Origin: Nocardia panacis
Lineage (GTDB): Bacteria; Actinomycetota; Actinomycetes; Mycobacteriales; Mycobacteriaceae
Assembly (NCBI RefSeq): GCF_003598715.1
Contig: NZ_QZFU01000016.1
Location: 806,001 to 870,000 of the forward strand
Length of the DNA stretch: 64,000 nucleotides
Reading direction: 5' to 3'
A model generated the notes under the pieces. That model was not told the origin of the DNA. It did not search any database and saw only the letters and a program-made list of their open reading frames with translations. How positions within the stretch are numbered: the first letter of the stretch is position 1; each line of letters begins with the position of its first letter. The position numbers and the translations under genes were made by a program. Of this stretch, positions 42,637-51,040 are shown piece by piece.

Positions 42637-43694
42637 GGTGGTGGCAGGCGGGGTCGGCGCTGTTCTGGGTGTATGTGCTGTCGCTGCTGATCGGGTGGGC
42701 GGCACTCATACTGCAACTGCTCGGCGTGTTGGCGGCGACGGGTGTGCAGGTGGCGGTCGGCACGCCGTTCGCAGTGGTGACGCTGCTGGTGTTCGGCTGG
42801 CTGATCGTGCTGCTGGACCGGCTCCGGGCACGCACGGTGATCCGGGGCGGCATGATCATGGGCCTGCTGTGGGGCGCGCTGGCCGGTCCCGGTCTCGCGC
42901 TGTTCGCCAACGACCGAATGATGCGGATCATCCAGGGTCTGGCGGGCGAGAGTTTCGCCGACAGTTGGCAGGCGCCCATCTCGGCGACGATCGTCGAGGA
43001 GGGGGTGAAGGGGCTCGGGGTGTTCACGGTCGCCTGGTTGGGGCGCGGGGTGTTCGTGCGCCCGATGCAGGGTCTGCTGCTCGGCGCCTGCACCGGGCTC
43101 GGTTTTCAGGTGGTCGAGGATGTCATCTATTCCGCGAACGCCGGGGTGGCCTCGGCCGAGGGCGGCGCCGCGCCCGCGATCCTGGTCGGGGTGGTCCGGT
43201 TCGTCGCGGGTCTGGCCTCGCACTGGATGTTCACCGCGTTCGCCGGGATCGGCATCGTGCTGGCGGTGGCCCGCCGCGATTGGGCGATGCCGCGCCGGAT
43301 CGGGGTGCTCGCGGCCTGGTATCTGCTGGGCTGCGCACTGCATTTCGGTTGGGACGCGCCGGGTCCCGACGGTCTGGAGAATCTGCTGATCGTCGTCAAA
43401 CTGCTCGGCTATATCGTGGTGTTCGCGGCGGTGTATGTCTGGGTGCTGCACACGGAGCGGGTCTGGCTGCGTGCGTTGACGCCGTTCGCCGCGGCTCGCG
43501 GCTTGGCCCCGGCCCCGGAGCTGGCGACGCTGGTCACCCGCCGCAGCCGCCGCCGCGCTCGCAAACTGATCCCGGTGCCGAAATGGCAGCAAACCCGCAG
43601 GCAACGCTGGTTGCTGGACGAACTCCAGCGCCTCGGCACCCTACCGCTGGACCGGCTCATCCCCACCGGCCCGATTCTCGAAGCGCCACGTTGA
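42633..43694 (+). CDS. prsW: PrsW-family intramembrane metalloprotease
   Basis: The 353-residue membrane protein (about eight helices) carries the PrsW motifs: EExxK in VEEGVKG (E122/E123), GFQVVEDVIY (E162), ASHWMFTA (H197) and LHFGWD (H237). PrsW-type glutamic/metallo-proteases cleave membrane-anchored anti-sigma factors, as for RsiW in Bacillus. It starts at a GTG overlapping the stop of the exported protein. A basic tail of about 90 residues (TRRSRRRARK...) is likely cytoplasmic. No anti-sigma factor gene is nearby, so the substrate is elsewhere or is the coupled protein. Confidence 0.85.
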   Translation: MRWWQAGSALFWVYVLSLLIGWAALILQLLGVLAATGVQVAVGTPFAVVTLLVFGWLIVLLDRLRARTVIRGGMIMGLLWGALAGPGLALFANDRMMRIIQGLAGESFADSWQAPISATIVEEGVKGLGVFTVAWLGRGVFVRPMQGLLLGACTGLGFQVVEDVIYSANAGVASAEGGAAPAILVGVVRFVAGLASHWMFTAFAGIGIVLAVARRDWAMPRRIGVLAAWYLLGCALHFGWDAPGPDGLENLLIVVKLLGYIVVFAAVYVWVLHTERVWLRALTPFAAARGLAPAPELATLVTRRSRRRARKLIPVPKWQQTRRQRWLLDELQRLGTLPLDRLIPTGPILEAPR

Positions 43695-43758
43695 CACTGC
43701 GGAGAGCGCAATGGAAGTGTGAGCCGGGCCAGCCGCCTCGACCAGGGAGACCCCAGCG

Positions 43759-45117
43759 ATGATCACACTCGGCGCGGGCGTGTTCGTCGATTGGGAGTCG
43801 CTGACCGGTCAGTCGAAGCTGGTGGTCGATCTGATCAGCTTCCCGCTCTTCGCCGCGCTGGCGGGCTGGCTGACCAACTGGACCGGTGTGCTCATGCTGT
43901 TCTGGCCGGTGCGGTTTCGTGGTGTGCGGGTTCCGGGGTTGTCGGTGCTGTACCCGTATATGCCGCGCCGCATGCAGGTGCTGCCGACCTTCTCCGGCGA
44001 CGGGACCAGGGTGGGTTTCCAGGGCTTCATTCCGGCCCGCGCCGAGAAGATGGCCAGTATCTGCGTGGACAAGGCGCTGCTGCGGATCGGCAGTCCGCGG
44101 GATTTCATTCACGAATTGGATCTGGAGGCGATCGCCGACTACATCGCGGTGCTGGCGCATCAGGAGGTGCCCGCGCTGGTCGACGAGGTGATGCTGCGGG
44201 AGAATCCGGATCTGTGGCGCGGGGTGCCGCGCACCCTGCGGCAGCTGGTGTATCAGCGGGTGGAGCGGGAGTTGCCCGCGCTGTGCCGTCGAGCCTTCGA
44301 GTCGCTGGGCGACAATGTCGATCAGCTCATCGATATCAAGGGTTTCGTTATCCGCTATCTGCGCGCGAATCCGACGATCCTGAAGGATCTGACCACCACG
44401 ATCGCCGCCCCCGAGTTGCGGTTCATGGTGCGGATCGGTTTGCTCGGCGCGCCGTTCGGATTGCTGCTGGCACTGTATATGAGTGTGCACCACCGCATTC
44501 CGGTGTTCGGCTGGGTGCCGGGCTGGGTGATTCTGCTGCTGAGCGCGGCACTGATCGGTGTGCTGGTGAATGTGATCGCGATCAAGATGGTGTTCGAACC
44601 GGGCGATCCGCAGCCGCGCTACCGCTACCTGTGGCGGCAGGCGCTGTTGGCCAAGCGGCAGCCGCAGGCGGCGCAGGATTTGGCGCATATCCTGGCATAT
44701 CAGGTGTTGACCCTGCCGAATTTGGCCACCGAACTGCTTTCGGGACCCAATGGCGACAAGACTCGTCAATTGTTGGAGCGTTTGATCTCCGAGGAGATTC
44801 ATCGTCAGCTCGGGCGCACCACCTCCGTGGTCAGGGCGGCGTTCGGGCGACGGCAGTTCGACAATCTCGGTCTCGGCGCGGCGGGCACCGCGGTGACGAA
44901 TCTGGCGCCCGCGCTGGTCGAGGACGAGGATTTCGCGCGCGAGCAGGCCAAGCAGATCGATGATTTCGCAGCCCGCAAGTTGCGGCAGTTGAGTCCGGGC
45001 GAGTTCATGGAGATGTTCTATGCCTCGGTCGAGCAGGACGCGTGGCTGCTCTACCTGCACGGCGCGGTGCTGGGCCTGATGGTGGGCGCCGTACATCTGA
45101 TTCTCTTCGGCTGGTAA
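43759..45117 (+). CDS. DUF445 membrane protein
   Basis: The 452-residue protein matches DUF445: a first helix (about 20-40), a long soluble middle with helical repeats (GTRVGFQGFIPARAEKMASICVDKAL, RRMQVLP), and C-terminal helices with LLSAALIGVLVNVIAIKMVFEP (about 255-276) and a last helix near 435-452. The family is widespread and uncharacterised; some members are suspected membrane chaperones or transport accessories. GGGAGACCCC lies before the ATG. A palindrome begins four bases after its stop, marking a separate downstream promoter. Confidence 0.85.
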   Translation: MITLGAGVFVDWESLTGQSKLVVDLISFPLFAALAGWLTNWTGVLMLFWPVRFRGVRVPGLSVLYPYMPRRMQVLPTFSGDGTRVGFQGFIPARAEKMASICVDKALLRIGSPRDFIHELDLEAIADYIAVLAHQEVPALVDEVMLRENPDLWRGVPRTLRQLVYQRVERELPALCRRAFESLGDNVDQLIDIKGFVIRYLRANPTILKDLTTTIAAPELRFMVRIGLLGAPFGLLLALYMSVHHRIPVFGWVPGWVILLLSAALIGVLVNVIAIKMVFEPGDPQPRYRYLWRQALLAKRQPQAAQDLAHILAYQVLTLPNLATELLSGPNGDKTRQLLERLISEEIHRQLGRTTSVVRAAFGRRQFDNLGLGAAGTAVTNLAPALVEDEDFAREQAKQIDDFAARKLRQLSPGEFMEMFYASVEQDAWLLYLHGAVLGLMVGAVHLILFGW

Positions 45118-45120
45118 ATA

Positions 45121-45136
45121 CAAGCACGCGTGCTTG
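45121..45136. promoter_or_regulatory. Perfect 16-bp palindrome, TetR-type operator
   Basis: CAAGCACGCGTGCTTG is a perfect palindrome 32 bp upstream of the TIGR03084-like gene and 3 bp after the DUF445 stop. TetR-family regulators bind such sites. No TetR gene is nearby, so the regulator would be encoded elsewhere. Confidence 0.55.
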
Positions 45137-45168
45137 CATTTTTATGGGGCCGCTGCGAAGCTGACACC

Positions 45169-45963
45169 ATGGCCGACATCAACGCGCTACTGGCGGATTA
45201 CGCCGCGGAATGCGCGGATCTGGACCGCATCCTCGCCCCGCTCACCGCGAGCCAGTGGGGCGCCGCGACCCCCGCACCCGGCTGGACCATCGCCCACCAG
45301 ATCGCCCACCTGGCCTGGACCGATGAGGTGGCGACCTGCGCCGCGACCGACGCGGACGCCTTCGCGGCCCTGGTCACCGCCGCCGCGCCGCGCGCGCTGA
45401 GCTTCGTCGACGAGGCGGCCGAGCAGATCGCCGTCGACCCGCCCGCCGATATCCTGGCGCGCTGGCGCGCTGGACGCACCGCACTCGACGCCGCACTGCG
45501 CGCGGTGCCGGAGGGGCACAAACTGCCCTGGTTCGGACCGCCGATGAGCGTCGCCTCGATGATCAGCGCCCGCATGATGGAGACCTGGGCGCACGGGCAG
45601 GATGTGGCCGATACCTTCGGGATCGTCCGCACACCCACCGCCCGACTGCGCACCGTGGCCCATATCGGCGTGCGGACCAGGAACTTCGCCTATTCGGTGC
45701 AGGGAAAATCCGCTCCCGCAACGGAATTCCGCATCGAACTGGACGCACCGGACGGCGAGGTGTGGACCTGGGGACCCGCCGACGCGCCCCAGAGCGTGCA
45801 CGGACCCGCCCTCGACTTCTGCCTGCTCGTCACCCAACGCCGCCACCCCGACGATCTGGCACTGCGGGCCATCGGCGCGGATGCGGCCGAATGGCTGACC
45901 CTGGCCCAAGCTTTCGCCGGACCGGCGGGCACGGGGCGGGCAGCGGGTCAGTTCGCCGAATAG
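45169..45963 (+). CDS. TIGR03084-family protein (maleylpyruvate isomerase-like fold)
   Basis: The 264-residue protein matches TIGR03084: a DinB/MDMPI-type four-helix bundle at the N-terminus with metal ligands in HQIAHLAWTDE (about 43-53) and ETWAHGQDVAD (about 137-147), followed by a C-terminal SCP2-like domain. Related MDMPI proteins use mycothiol as cofactor, so a mycothiol-dependent isomerase or transferase is plausible in an actinobacterium. The ATG at 45169 has no strong ribosome site; the transcript may be near-leaderless. Just upstream is a perfect 16-bp operator-like palindrome. Confidence 0.82.
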   Translation: MADINALLADYAAECADLDRILAPLTASQWGAATPAPGWTIAHQIAHLAWTDEVATCAATDADAFAALVTAAAPRALSFVDEAAEQIAVDPPADILARWRAGRTALDAALRAVPEGHKLPWFGPPMSVASMISARMMETWAHGQDVADTFGIVRTPTARLRTVAHIGVRTRNFAYSVQGKSAPATEFRIELDAPDGEVWTWGPADAPQSVHGPALDFCLLVTQRRHPDDLALRAIGADAAEWLTLAQAFAGPAGTGRAAGQFAE

Positions 45964-46370
45964 GCGCCTGCGGCGAAGCCGCCCTCAGACCTGCGCGAAG
46001 CGGAGGTATGCCCGACCCGATCGCGACAATCCTGTCGCGACAAGCAGGACGCCGACGAGCGCCAAACTTGGGTGCGCCGTACGTGCGACATTTCGGACGC
46101 CGTTGGCCGGGGTGTCTCGAGTGGCAGTCGAGAATGACGCTCGTCGACATCGGAGGATTTACCCAACCTTCGGCGGGTGGAAACCTGAATGACCGATGCT
46201 CTGTTCAATTTGGCCGGCCTCCTGGGGGAACTCACCGAGGTAGCCGCAGATGATTGTGATCTCGATCGCATGCGAGCGGCGGGGTGCGCGCCGCACCCGG
46301 TAGCCTCGTGTTGGCTTTCAATGATGCGGGCCGCCAAGTGCATGGCATTCAGGCGGAGGAGGAACGCATC
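45964..46370. promoter_or_regulatory. Gene-poor gap with an inverted repeat
   Basis: TCGCGACA-ATCC-TGTCGCGA (46021-46040) is a perfect 8-bp inverted repeat immediately followed by an overlapping TGTCGCGACA palindrome. A short frame beginning at 46189 (MTDALFNLAGLLGELTEVAADD...) is possible but its second half looks unnatural. I support no gene in the gap. Confidence 0.35.
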
Positions 46371-47054
46371 ATGTCAGCCGCACCGGTCCAGATCGCGCGC
46401 CACACCGCGGTCGTTCTCGCAGCGGGCGCCAGCCTCGGGCTCACGGTGGCCGCCGGGTCCTACATCAGCAACCAGATGGTCGGCGCACAGCAGTCGCTGA
46501 GCGGTAACCGCACCGCGCCCGCACCCACCGCGCCGCGCGAATCGGAGCCGGTGCGCGCCGAGACGGTACTCGCGCTCGACAGTCGTCCCCTGCCCGGTCA
46601 CGTCCGGCCCGTCGCGCTCCCCGAGGCCGTGTCGCCGTACCCGCAGCGGCCCGAGATCACCGAAGCCGCAGTCCCACCGCATGATTCGGCCACCCCGCCG
46701 CCGGAGGCCACGCCGTGGCTTGGCGTGCGGGTGCCGCTCGGCCGCGCCTATGTCGGCGTGCTGGTCACCCCGGAACACGCGGGCGTCCTCGATCTGACGC
46801 TGCACACCGACGCGCTCGTACCGGGCGGCCGGTCCGGGAATACCAGCCTGCACACCGAGATCGATGCCGGTCGCGGTGCGGTCTCGGTGGTGTTCTCCGA
46901 TCCCGCGCTCGGCGAGCACGCCTTTCGACTGAATCCGACCCCAGCCCGACAGGCAGTCGGCACCTCCACCGAAACCGCCGATCCGGCAGCAACTTCCGCC
47001 GCTCCGCAGCACGGCGGCGAGGAGTGGGGCTCGATCCCGGCGCTGCGAGCGTAA
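46371..47054 (+). CDS. Membrane-anchored exported protein, Pro/Ala-rich
   Basis: The 227-residue protein has one N-terminal hydrophobic segment (about 9-30, HTAVVLAAGASLGLTVAAGSYI) as anchor or signal, a proline-rich stretch with ESEPVRAE and PYPQRPE (about 40-110) and an Ala/Thr tail. GGAGGAGGAACG lies directly before the ATG. I do not recognise the family; it looks like an extracytoplasmic protein with a flexible linker. It is followed 58 bp later by lhgO on the same strand. Confidence 0.6.
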   Translation: MSAAPVQIARHTAVVLAAGASLGLTVAAGSYISNQMVGAQQSLSGNRTAPAPTAPRESEPVRAETVLALDSRPLPGHVRPVALPEAVSPYPQRPEITEAAVPPHDSATPPPEATPWLGVRVPLGRAYVGVLVTPEHAGVLDLTLHTDALVPGGRSGNTSLHTEIDAGRGAVSVVFSDPALGEHAFRLNPTPARQAVGTSTETADPAATSAAPQHGGEEWGSIPALRA

Positions 47055-47112
47055 GCGGAACCAATCCCGACTTACCGGCCCCGCGCCCGCACGGAAAGTA
47101 CTGTGTGGGCAC

Positions 47113-48321
47113 ATGTATGACTACTGCGTCATCGGCGGGGGAATTGTCGGCATCGCCACCGCGCGCCGCATTCTGAAGCAGCATCCGGGGGCGGATCTGC
47201 TTGTGTTGGAGAAGGGTCCGCGGTTGGCGGGTCAGCAGACCGGGCACAACAGCGGCGTCATCCATTCGGGCATCTACTACGAGCCGGGCAGTCTGAAGGC
47301 GCGGCTGTGTCGTGAGGGGGCGGCGCGGACCAAGGAGTTCGCCGCCGCCCACGACATCCCCTTCCGTACCTGCGGAAAACTGCTGGTGGCAACGGATTCG
47401 GCCGAGTACGCGCGCATGATGGCGCTCTATGAGCGCTCGGTCCGCAATGACGTACAGGTCGAGTTTGTCGATGCCGCCGACCTGCGGCGCCGCGAACCGC
47501 GGATCACCGGTGTCGGCGCGCTGTTCGTCCCGGATACCGGCATTGTCGACTACACCAGAATCACCGAGGCCCTGGCCGAGGAGGTCCGGGCGGCGGGCGG
47601 GCGCATCCAACTCGCCGCCGAGGTCACCGCGATCGACGAATCCGCCGACGCCGTCACGATTTCCGGCCCGACCGGCCGGTGGACGGCGCGCACGCTGGTG
47701 GTCTGCGCGGGTGTCCAGGCCGATCGTCTGGCCCGGTTGGCCGGTGTGCGCACCGATTTCCGCATCGTGCCCTTTCGCGGCGAGTACTACCAGTTGCCCG
47801 CGGCGCGCGCCGATCTGGTGCGAACCCTGATCTATCCGATCCCGGATCCGAGTCTGCCCTTCCTCGGCGTGCACCTGAGCCCCACCATCGACGGTGCGTT
47901 GACAGTCGGCCCGAATGCCGTGCTCGGCATGTCCAGAGAGGGCTATCGCAAGGGCAGCTTCGACGCCCGCGATGTCCGCGACATCGTGGGTTTCCCAGGG
48001 ATGCGCCGGGTGGCCCGCCGCTACTTCGCCACCGGGTTGCGCGAGCTGCGCAACTCGCTGTTCAAGGGCGGCTACCTGGCTGAATGTCGCAGGTACTGCC
48101 CGGAATTGACGATGGCCGACCTGCGGCCGCGCGAGGCGGGCATTCGCGCCCAGGCGGTGTTGCGCGATGGCACCCTGGTGCACGATTTCATGATCGAGAG
48201 CACCGCGCGCACCGTGCATGTGCTCAACGCCCCCTCGCCCGCGGCGACCTCGGCGCTGCCCATCGCCGACCATATCGTCGAGCGGATCACCGACCGGGAA
48301 TCTCCGGCAAACCCTCAATAA
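47113..48321 (+). CDS. lhgO: L-2-hydroxyglutarate oxidase
   Basis: The 402-residue FAD enzyme starts YDYCVIGGGIVGIATARRIL (dinucleotide loop about 5-25) and has QQTGHNSGVIHSGIYYEPGSLKARLCREG (about 41-69), a diagnostic LhgO/L2HGDH stretch, plus VPFRGEYYQL and LGVHLSPTIDGALTVGPNAV. It oxidises L-2-hydroxyglutarate to 2-oxoglutarate, repairing a by-product of malate dehydrogenase, with electrons to the quinone pool. Length is typical. No glutarate-pathway genes (csiD, gabDT) are adjacent, so a metabolite-repair role fits best. Confidence 0.92.
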   Translation: MYDYCVIGGGIVGIATARRILKQHPGADLLVLEKGPRLAGQQTGHNSGVIHSGIYYEPGSLKARLCREGAARTKEFAAAHDIPFRTCGKLLVATDSAEYARMMALYERSVRNDVQVEFVDAADLRRREPRITGVGALFVPDTGIVDYTRITEALAEEVRAAGGRIQLAAEVTAIDESADAVTISGPTGRWTARTLVVCAGVQADRLARLAGVRTDFRIVPFRGEYYQLPAARADLVRTLIYPIPDPSLPFLGVHLSPTIDGALTVGPNAVLGMSREGYRKGSFDARDVRDIVGFPGMRRVARRYFATGLRELRNSLFKGGYLAECRRYCPELTMADLRPREAGIRAQAVLRDGTLVHDFMIESTARTVHVLNAPSPAATSALPIADHIVERITDRESPANPQ

Positions 48322-48422
48322 AGAGGAAATCTGTAGTATTTTTGTCCGAGCCGTGGCACCCGCGGCGGCGCGACACCGACACCTCCCCCGGCGGGTCGTG
48401 CGGCAGGCGATCAGGAGGGCCG

Positions 48423-48893
48423 ATGGGCCGCATCAGGTACGCGAGTGATGTCGGGGCGCCCGTCGAGGTGGCCTTCACCTACGCCGACAACGCACAGTTC
48501 GTCCCCGAGTGGATGGCGGGCGTCACCCGTTTCACCCCCAGCGGCGACCAGGACTGCGGACTCGGCGCGACCTATCACGCCGCCGTGCGTCTCGGCCCGT
48601 GGCGCACCACCCTGGACTGCGAGATCACCGAGTACCGACGCAATGCCGTACTCGCGTACACGCTGCGCGGCCGCCTGTCCGGCACGCTACGGCTGCGCTT
48701 CGATCCGCTCGGCTACGGCCGCGCGGCACTGACTTCCGAAGCGGAGTACGCTGCCCCGCGAGGGCTCCTCGCCAGGCTGTGCGGCGGGCTCGTCGATGCG
48801 GCGGTGCGTACCGCGCTGCGCCGCACCGAATCCCAATTGCGAAGGGAGATAGAGGAATTCCACGGTACCGATCTTGTCGGCCGGATTGCGTAG
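48423..48893 (+). CDS. SRPBCC-family (START-like) protein
   Basis: The 156-residue protein has a SRPBCC/polyketide-cyclase-like fold: MGRIRYASDVGAPVEVAFTYADNAQFVPEWMAGVTRF at the N-terminus and a C-terminal helix (ALRRTESQLRREIEEFHG). Members bind hydrophobic ligands in a deep pocket. AGGAGG lies about five bases before the ATG. It ends 10 bp before rnhA on the same strand and may be co-transcribed. The ligand cannot be inferred. Confidence 0.85.
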   Translation: MGRIRYASDVGAPVEVAFTYADNAQFVPEWMAGVTRFTPSGDQDCGLGATYHAAVRLGPWRTTLDCEITEYRRNAVLAYTLRGRLSGTLRLRFDPLGYGRAALTSEAEYAAPRGLLARLCGGLVDAAVRTALRRTESQLRREIEEFHGTDLVGRIA

Positions 48894-48903
48894 GGTGGCG
48901 GCC

Positions 48904-49458
48904 ATGATCATCGTGAGCACCGACGGATCCTGCTTGCGCAATCCCGGCGGCGCCATCGGCTGGGCGTGGGTCAATCACCAGGGTTCCGCGCAGAGCGGCG
49001 GCGCGCCGACCGGAACCAACCAGATCGCCGAACTACGCGCCGTCCTCGAAGCCGTCCAGGCCCATCCCGGTCCGGAACCGCTGCTGATCGAGAGCGATTC
49101 GCTCTACGCGATCAAATGCGCCTCGGAGTGGCTGTCGAGTTGGCGACTCAATGGTTGGCGCACCTCGGGCGGCGGCACCGTCAAGAACGCGGAGCTGATC
49201 AAGAGCATCGACCGGGCCATCTCCGGCCGCCCCGGTCCGGTCCGCTTCCGCTGGGTGCGCGGCCATGTCGGCAACTATTTCAACGAGCAGGCCGACACCC
49301 TGGCAGGCGCCGCCGCCCGCGCGGCCGCCCTCAGCATCGCCGACTACGACGACGAGCTGGTCATTTCCGCCCCGGACGACCTACCCGAGCAGACCACCCG
49401 ACCGCGGGCCGCGGGGAAGACGGTCGCCGCGACACCTCAGGCGCTCACGCTGTTCTGA
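48904..49458 (+). CDS. rnhA: Ribonuclease HI
   Basis: The 184-residue protein has the RNase H metal-binding set: D7 in STDGSC, E43 in IAELRAVLEA, D65 in IESDSLYAI and D131 in FNEQADTLA, with the conserved His in RGHVGNY (H121). It degrades the RNA strand of RNA-DNA hybrids. The C-terminal 45 residues are an unusual acidic/basic extension (PDDLPEQTTRPRAAGK). The ATG at 48904 is preferred to one 30 bases earlier because it gives a canonical N-terminus. A strong terminator follows 29 bp after the stop. Confidence 0.9.
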   Translation: MIIVSTDGSCLRNPGGAIGWAWVNHQGSAQSGGAPTGTNQIAELRAVLEAVQAHPGPEPLLIESDSLYAIKCASEWLSSWRLNGWRTSGGGTVKNAELIKSIDRAISGRPGPVRFRWVRGHVGNYFNEQADTLAGAAARAAALSIADYDDELVISAPDDLPEQTTRPRAAGKTVAATPQALTLF

Positions 49459-49487
49459 ACCGTCGCGCGCGACCGTAGTCGGCCCGC

Positions 49488-49531
49488 CCGAGCGACCCCC
49501 GGCAAGTTGTCACCCGCCGGGGGTCGCTCGG
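49488..49531. terminator. Bidirectional terminator between rnhA and the mce operon
   Basis: CCGAGCGACCCCCGGC and GCCGGGGGTCGCTCGG pair perfectly (16 bp) around a 12-base loop. It lies between convergent units, 29 bp after rnhA and 44 bp after the end of the Mce-associated gene. Confidence 0.88.
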
Positions 49532-49575
49532 TTCCGTGCGGCACGGCTACTGCGAACCGGCGGAGCCGATTCGAC

Positions 49576-50910
49576 TCAGTTACCCGATTGCGGCGCGGAA
49601 CGATTCGGCGCGGGCTGCGAATTCTGGCCCGGCGCGGGCTGATTCGGTACCACGCCTTGATTCGGTGCCACAGGCTGATTCGGCGCCGCACCCTGATTCG
49701 GTGCCGCGGGCTGATTCGGTGCCGCACCCTGATTGGGTGCCGCGGGCTGATTGGGACCTGCGGGCTGATTCGGATCAGCAGGCTGATTGGTCGCGGTCCG
49801 ACCGACATCCTGCTGCCCCGGCACCGGCACGCCGCCCGGCATACCCGGACCACCACTGAGCAGCGGCGAACCCATTTTGTCGGCCAGCCATCGACCATCG
49901 ACGCGACGCATCGTCACATTGAGCACCACCAGCGCCCGGTCGGCCCCGCCCTGATCGGTGAAGTTGCTGCGGGTCTGGATCATCGACATGATCACCTGCG
50001 CCGAATCCTTGTCGCCGGACTCGTATCCGCAGTCGACCTTGTCGGTCGTGGAACGCACCTTGGAACGCACCATGGATTCCTTGAGGTACTTGTCCGCGCT
50101 GTCCATCTGGGTGAGGAACTCGCCGGTCGACTGCGATTTGATCCGGGTGAACCAGCCGTCGATATCGCTGTCGTAGTTGTAGATCGAGATATCGCGGCCG
50201 AGGGCGCAGGCGGCGCTCAGCGCGCCGTCGCGGGCGGCGAGTTGCTCGTCACGGTCGTGCGCCTGCCGATAGAACACCACCACGGCGGTAATCGCGGCCA
50301 CCAGCAGCACACCGGCGACGAAAGCCGCGATCACCGATCCGACGCCGATACGACCGGCCTCCGACAACGCGGATCGCTTCGACCGAACATCGGAATCCGC
50401 CGCGCGCTGGGTCGGCCGCTTCTTCGCCACAGCGGACTCTTCGACGACGGTCGCACGGCCCTCGGAGTCGGCTGCCTTCTTTTCACCTACTACCGCAACG
50501 GGTTCGGCGGCAGCCCCGTCGGCATCGACAGACTTCGTGCCATCGACCACCGACTTATCGGACTCTGCCGCAGCGTCTTCGGTACCGGCCGCAGCGTTCT
50601 CGGCGACAACCGCAATGTCTTCGGCGTCAACCGCAGGCTTCCCGGCCTCAGCTGCAGCGTCCTCAGCGACCACCGCAGTCTTCCCGGCGTCAACCGCAGC
50701 GTCCTCGGCGTCAACCGCAGGCTTCCCGACCCCAGCCGCAGCGTCCTCAGCGACCACCGCAGTGTCTTTGGCGTCAGCCGCACCGGCCTCGTCAGCCGAC
50801 CCGGACTCCTTCCCCGCGGACGCGCCCTGCGCCACCCCCTCCGATGACGCGTCGGATTCGGTGTCCTCGGGCCGCGCGTGGTCCTTACCGGTCGCGTCGT
50901 CGGTAGGCAT
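49576..50910 (-). CDS. Mce-associated membrane protein with repeat-rich ends
   Basis: The 444-residue protein has an acidic, Ala-rich N-terminal region (about 1-165) built of variants of AEDAAAxAGKPAVDAED, one membrane helix (about 185-210, VIAAFVAGVLLVAAITAVVVF), a folded Mam-type domain (about 215-355) with LGRDISIYNYDSDIDGWFTRIKSQSTGEF and RSNFTDQGGADRALVVLNV, and a Pro/Asn/Gln-rich tail (PNQPAAPNQG repeats). Mam proteins are encoded at the end of mce operons and stabilise the Mce complex. It lies about 130 bp after mceF on the same strand. The ATG at 50910 has AGGA seven bases upstream. Confidence 0.88.
   Translation of the reverse strand: MPTDDATGKDHARPEDTESDASSEGVAQGASAGKESGSADEAGAADAKDTAVVAEDAAAGVGKPAVDAEDAAVDAGKTAVVAEDAAAEAGKPAVDAEDIAVVAENAAAGTEDAAAESDKSVVDGTKSVDADGAAAEPVAVVGEKKAADSEGRATVVEESAVAKKRPTQRAADSDVRSKRSALSEAGRIGVGSVIAAFVAGVLLVAAITAVVVFYRQAHDRDEQLAARDGALSAACALGRDISIYNYDSDIDGWFTRIKSQSTGEFLTQMDSADKYLKESMVRSKVRSTTDKVDCGYESGDKDSAQVIMSMIQTRSNFTDQGGADRALVVLNVTMRRVDGRWLADKMGSPLLSGGPGMPGGVPVPGQQDVGRTATNQPADPNQPAGPNQPAAPNQGAAPNQPAAPNQGAAPNQPVAPNQGVVPNQPAPGQNSQPAPNRSAPQSGN
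49640..49795. repeat. Short tandem repeat coding PNQP/PNQG units
   Basis: About ten imperfect copies of a 12-15-bp unit (forms of CTGATTCGGTGCCGC) encode AAPNQG, APNQP, GPNQP in the Mce-associated protein's C-terminus. Likely length-variable between strains. Confidence 0.7.
50580..50790. repeat. Degenerate tandem repeat coding the AEDAA/PAVDAED region
   Basis: Alternating blocks such as AGCGTCCTCGG-like and TCAACCGCAG-like units encode about five copies of A(V)DAEDAAxAGK(P/T)AV in the N-terminus of the Mce-associated protein. All units are in frame. Confidence 0.6.
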
Positions 50911-51040
50911 CGATATTTCCTGCACTTTCCCGGCGCGCGGGCCGCGCGCCGATCGGCCGACCGGCTCGCGGGACCGAGCCGGTTCGCTTTCCTCGGCGAG
51001 TATGCCCGGAGGCGGGGGTTACCGCAGGTCCGGGTCGAAC

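Noticed and set aside
46189..46500. A 103-codon ORF before the membrane-anchored exported protein
   Set aside because: The second half is Arg/Ser-rich shadow of the next gene in another frame, and the first half is too short to judge.
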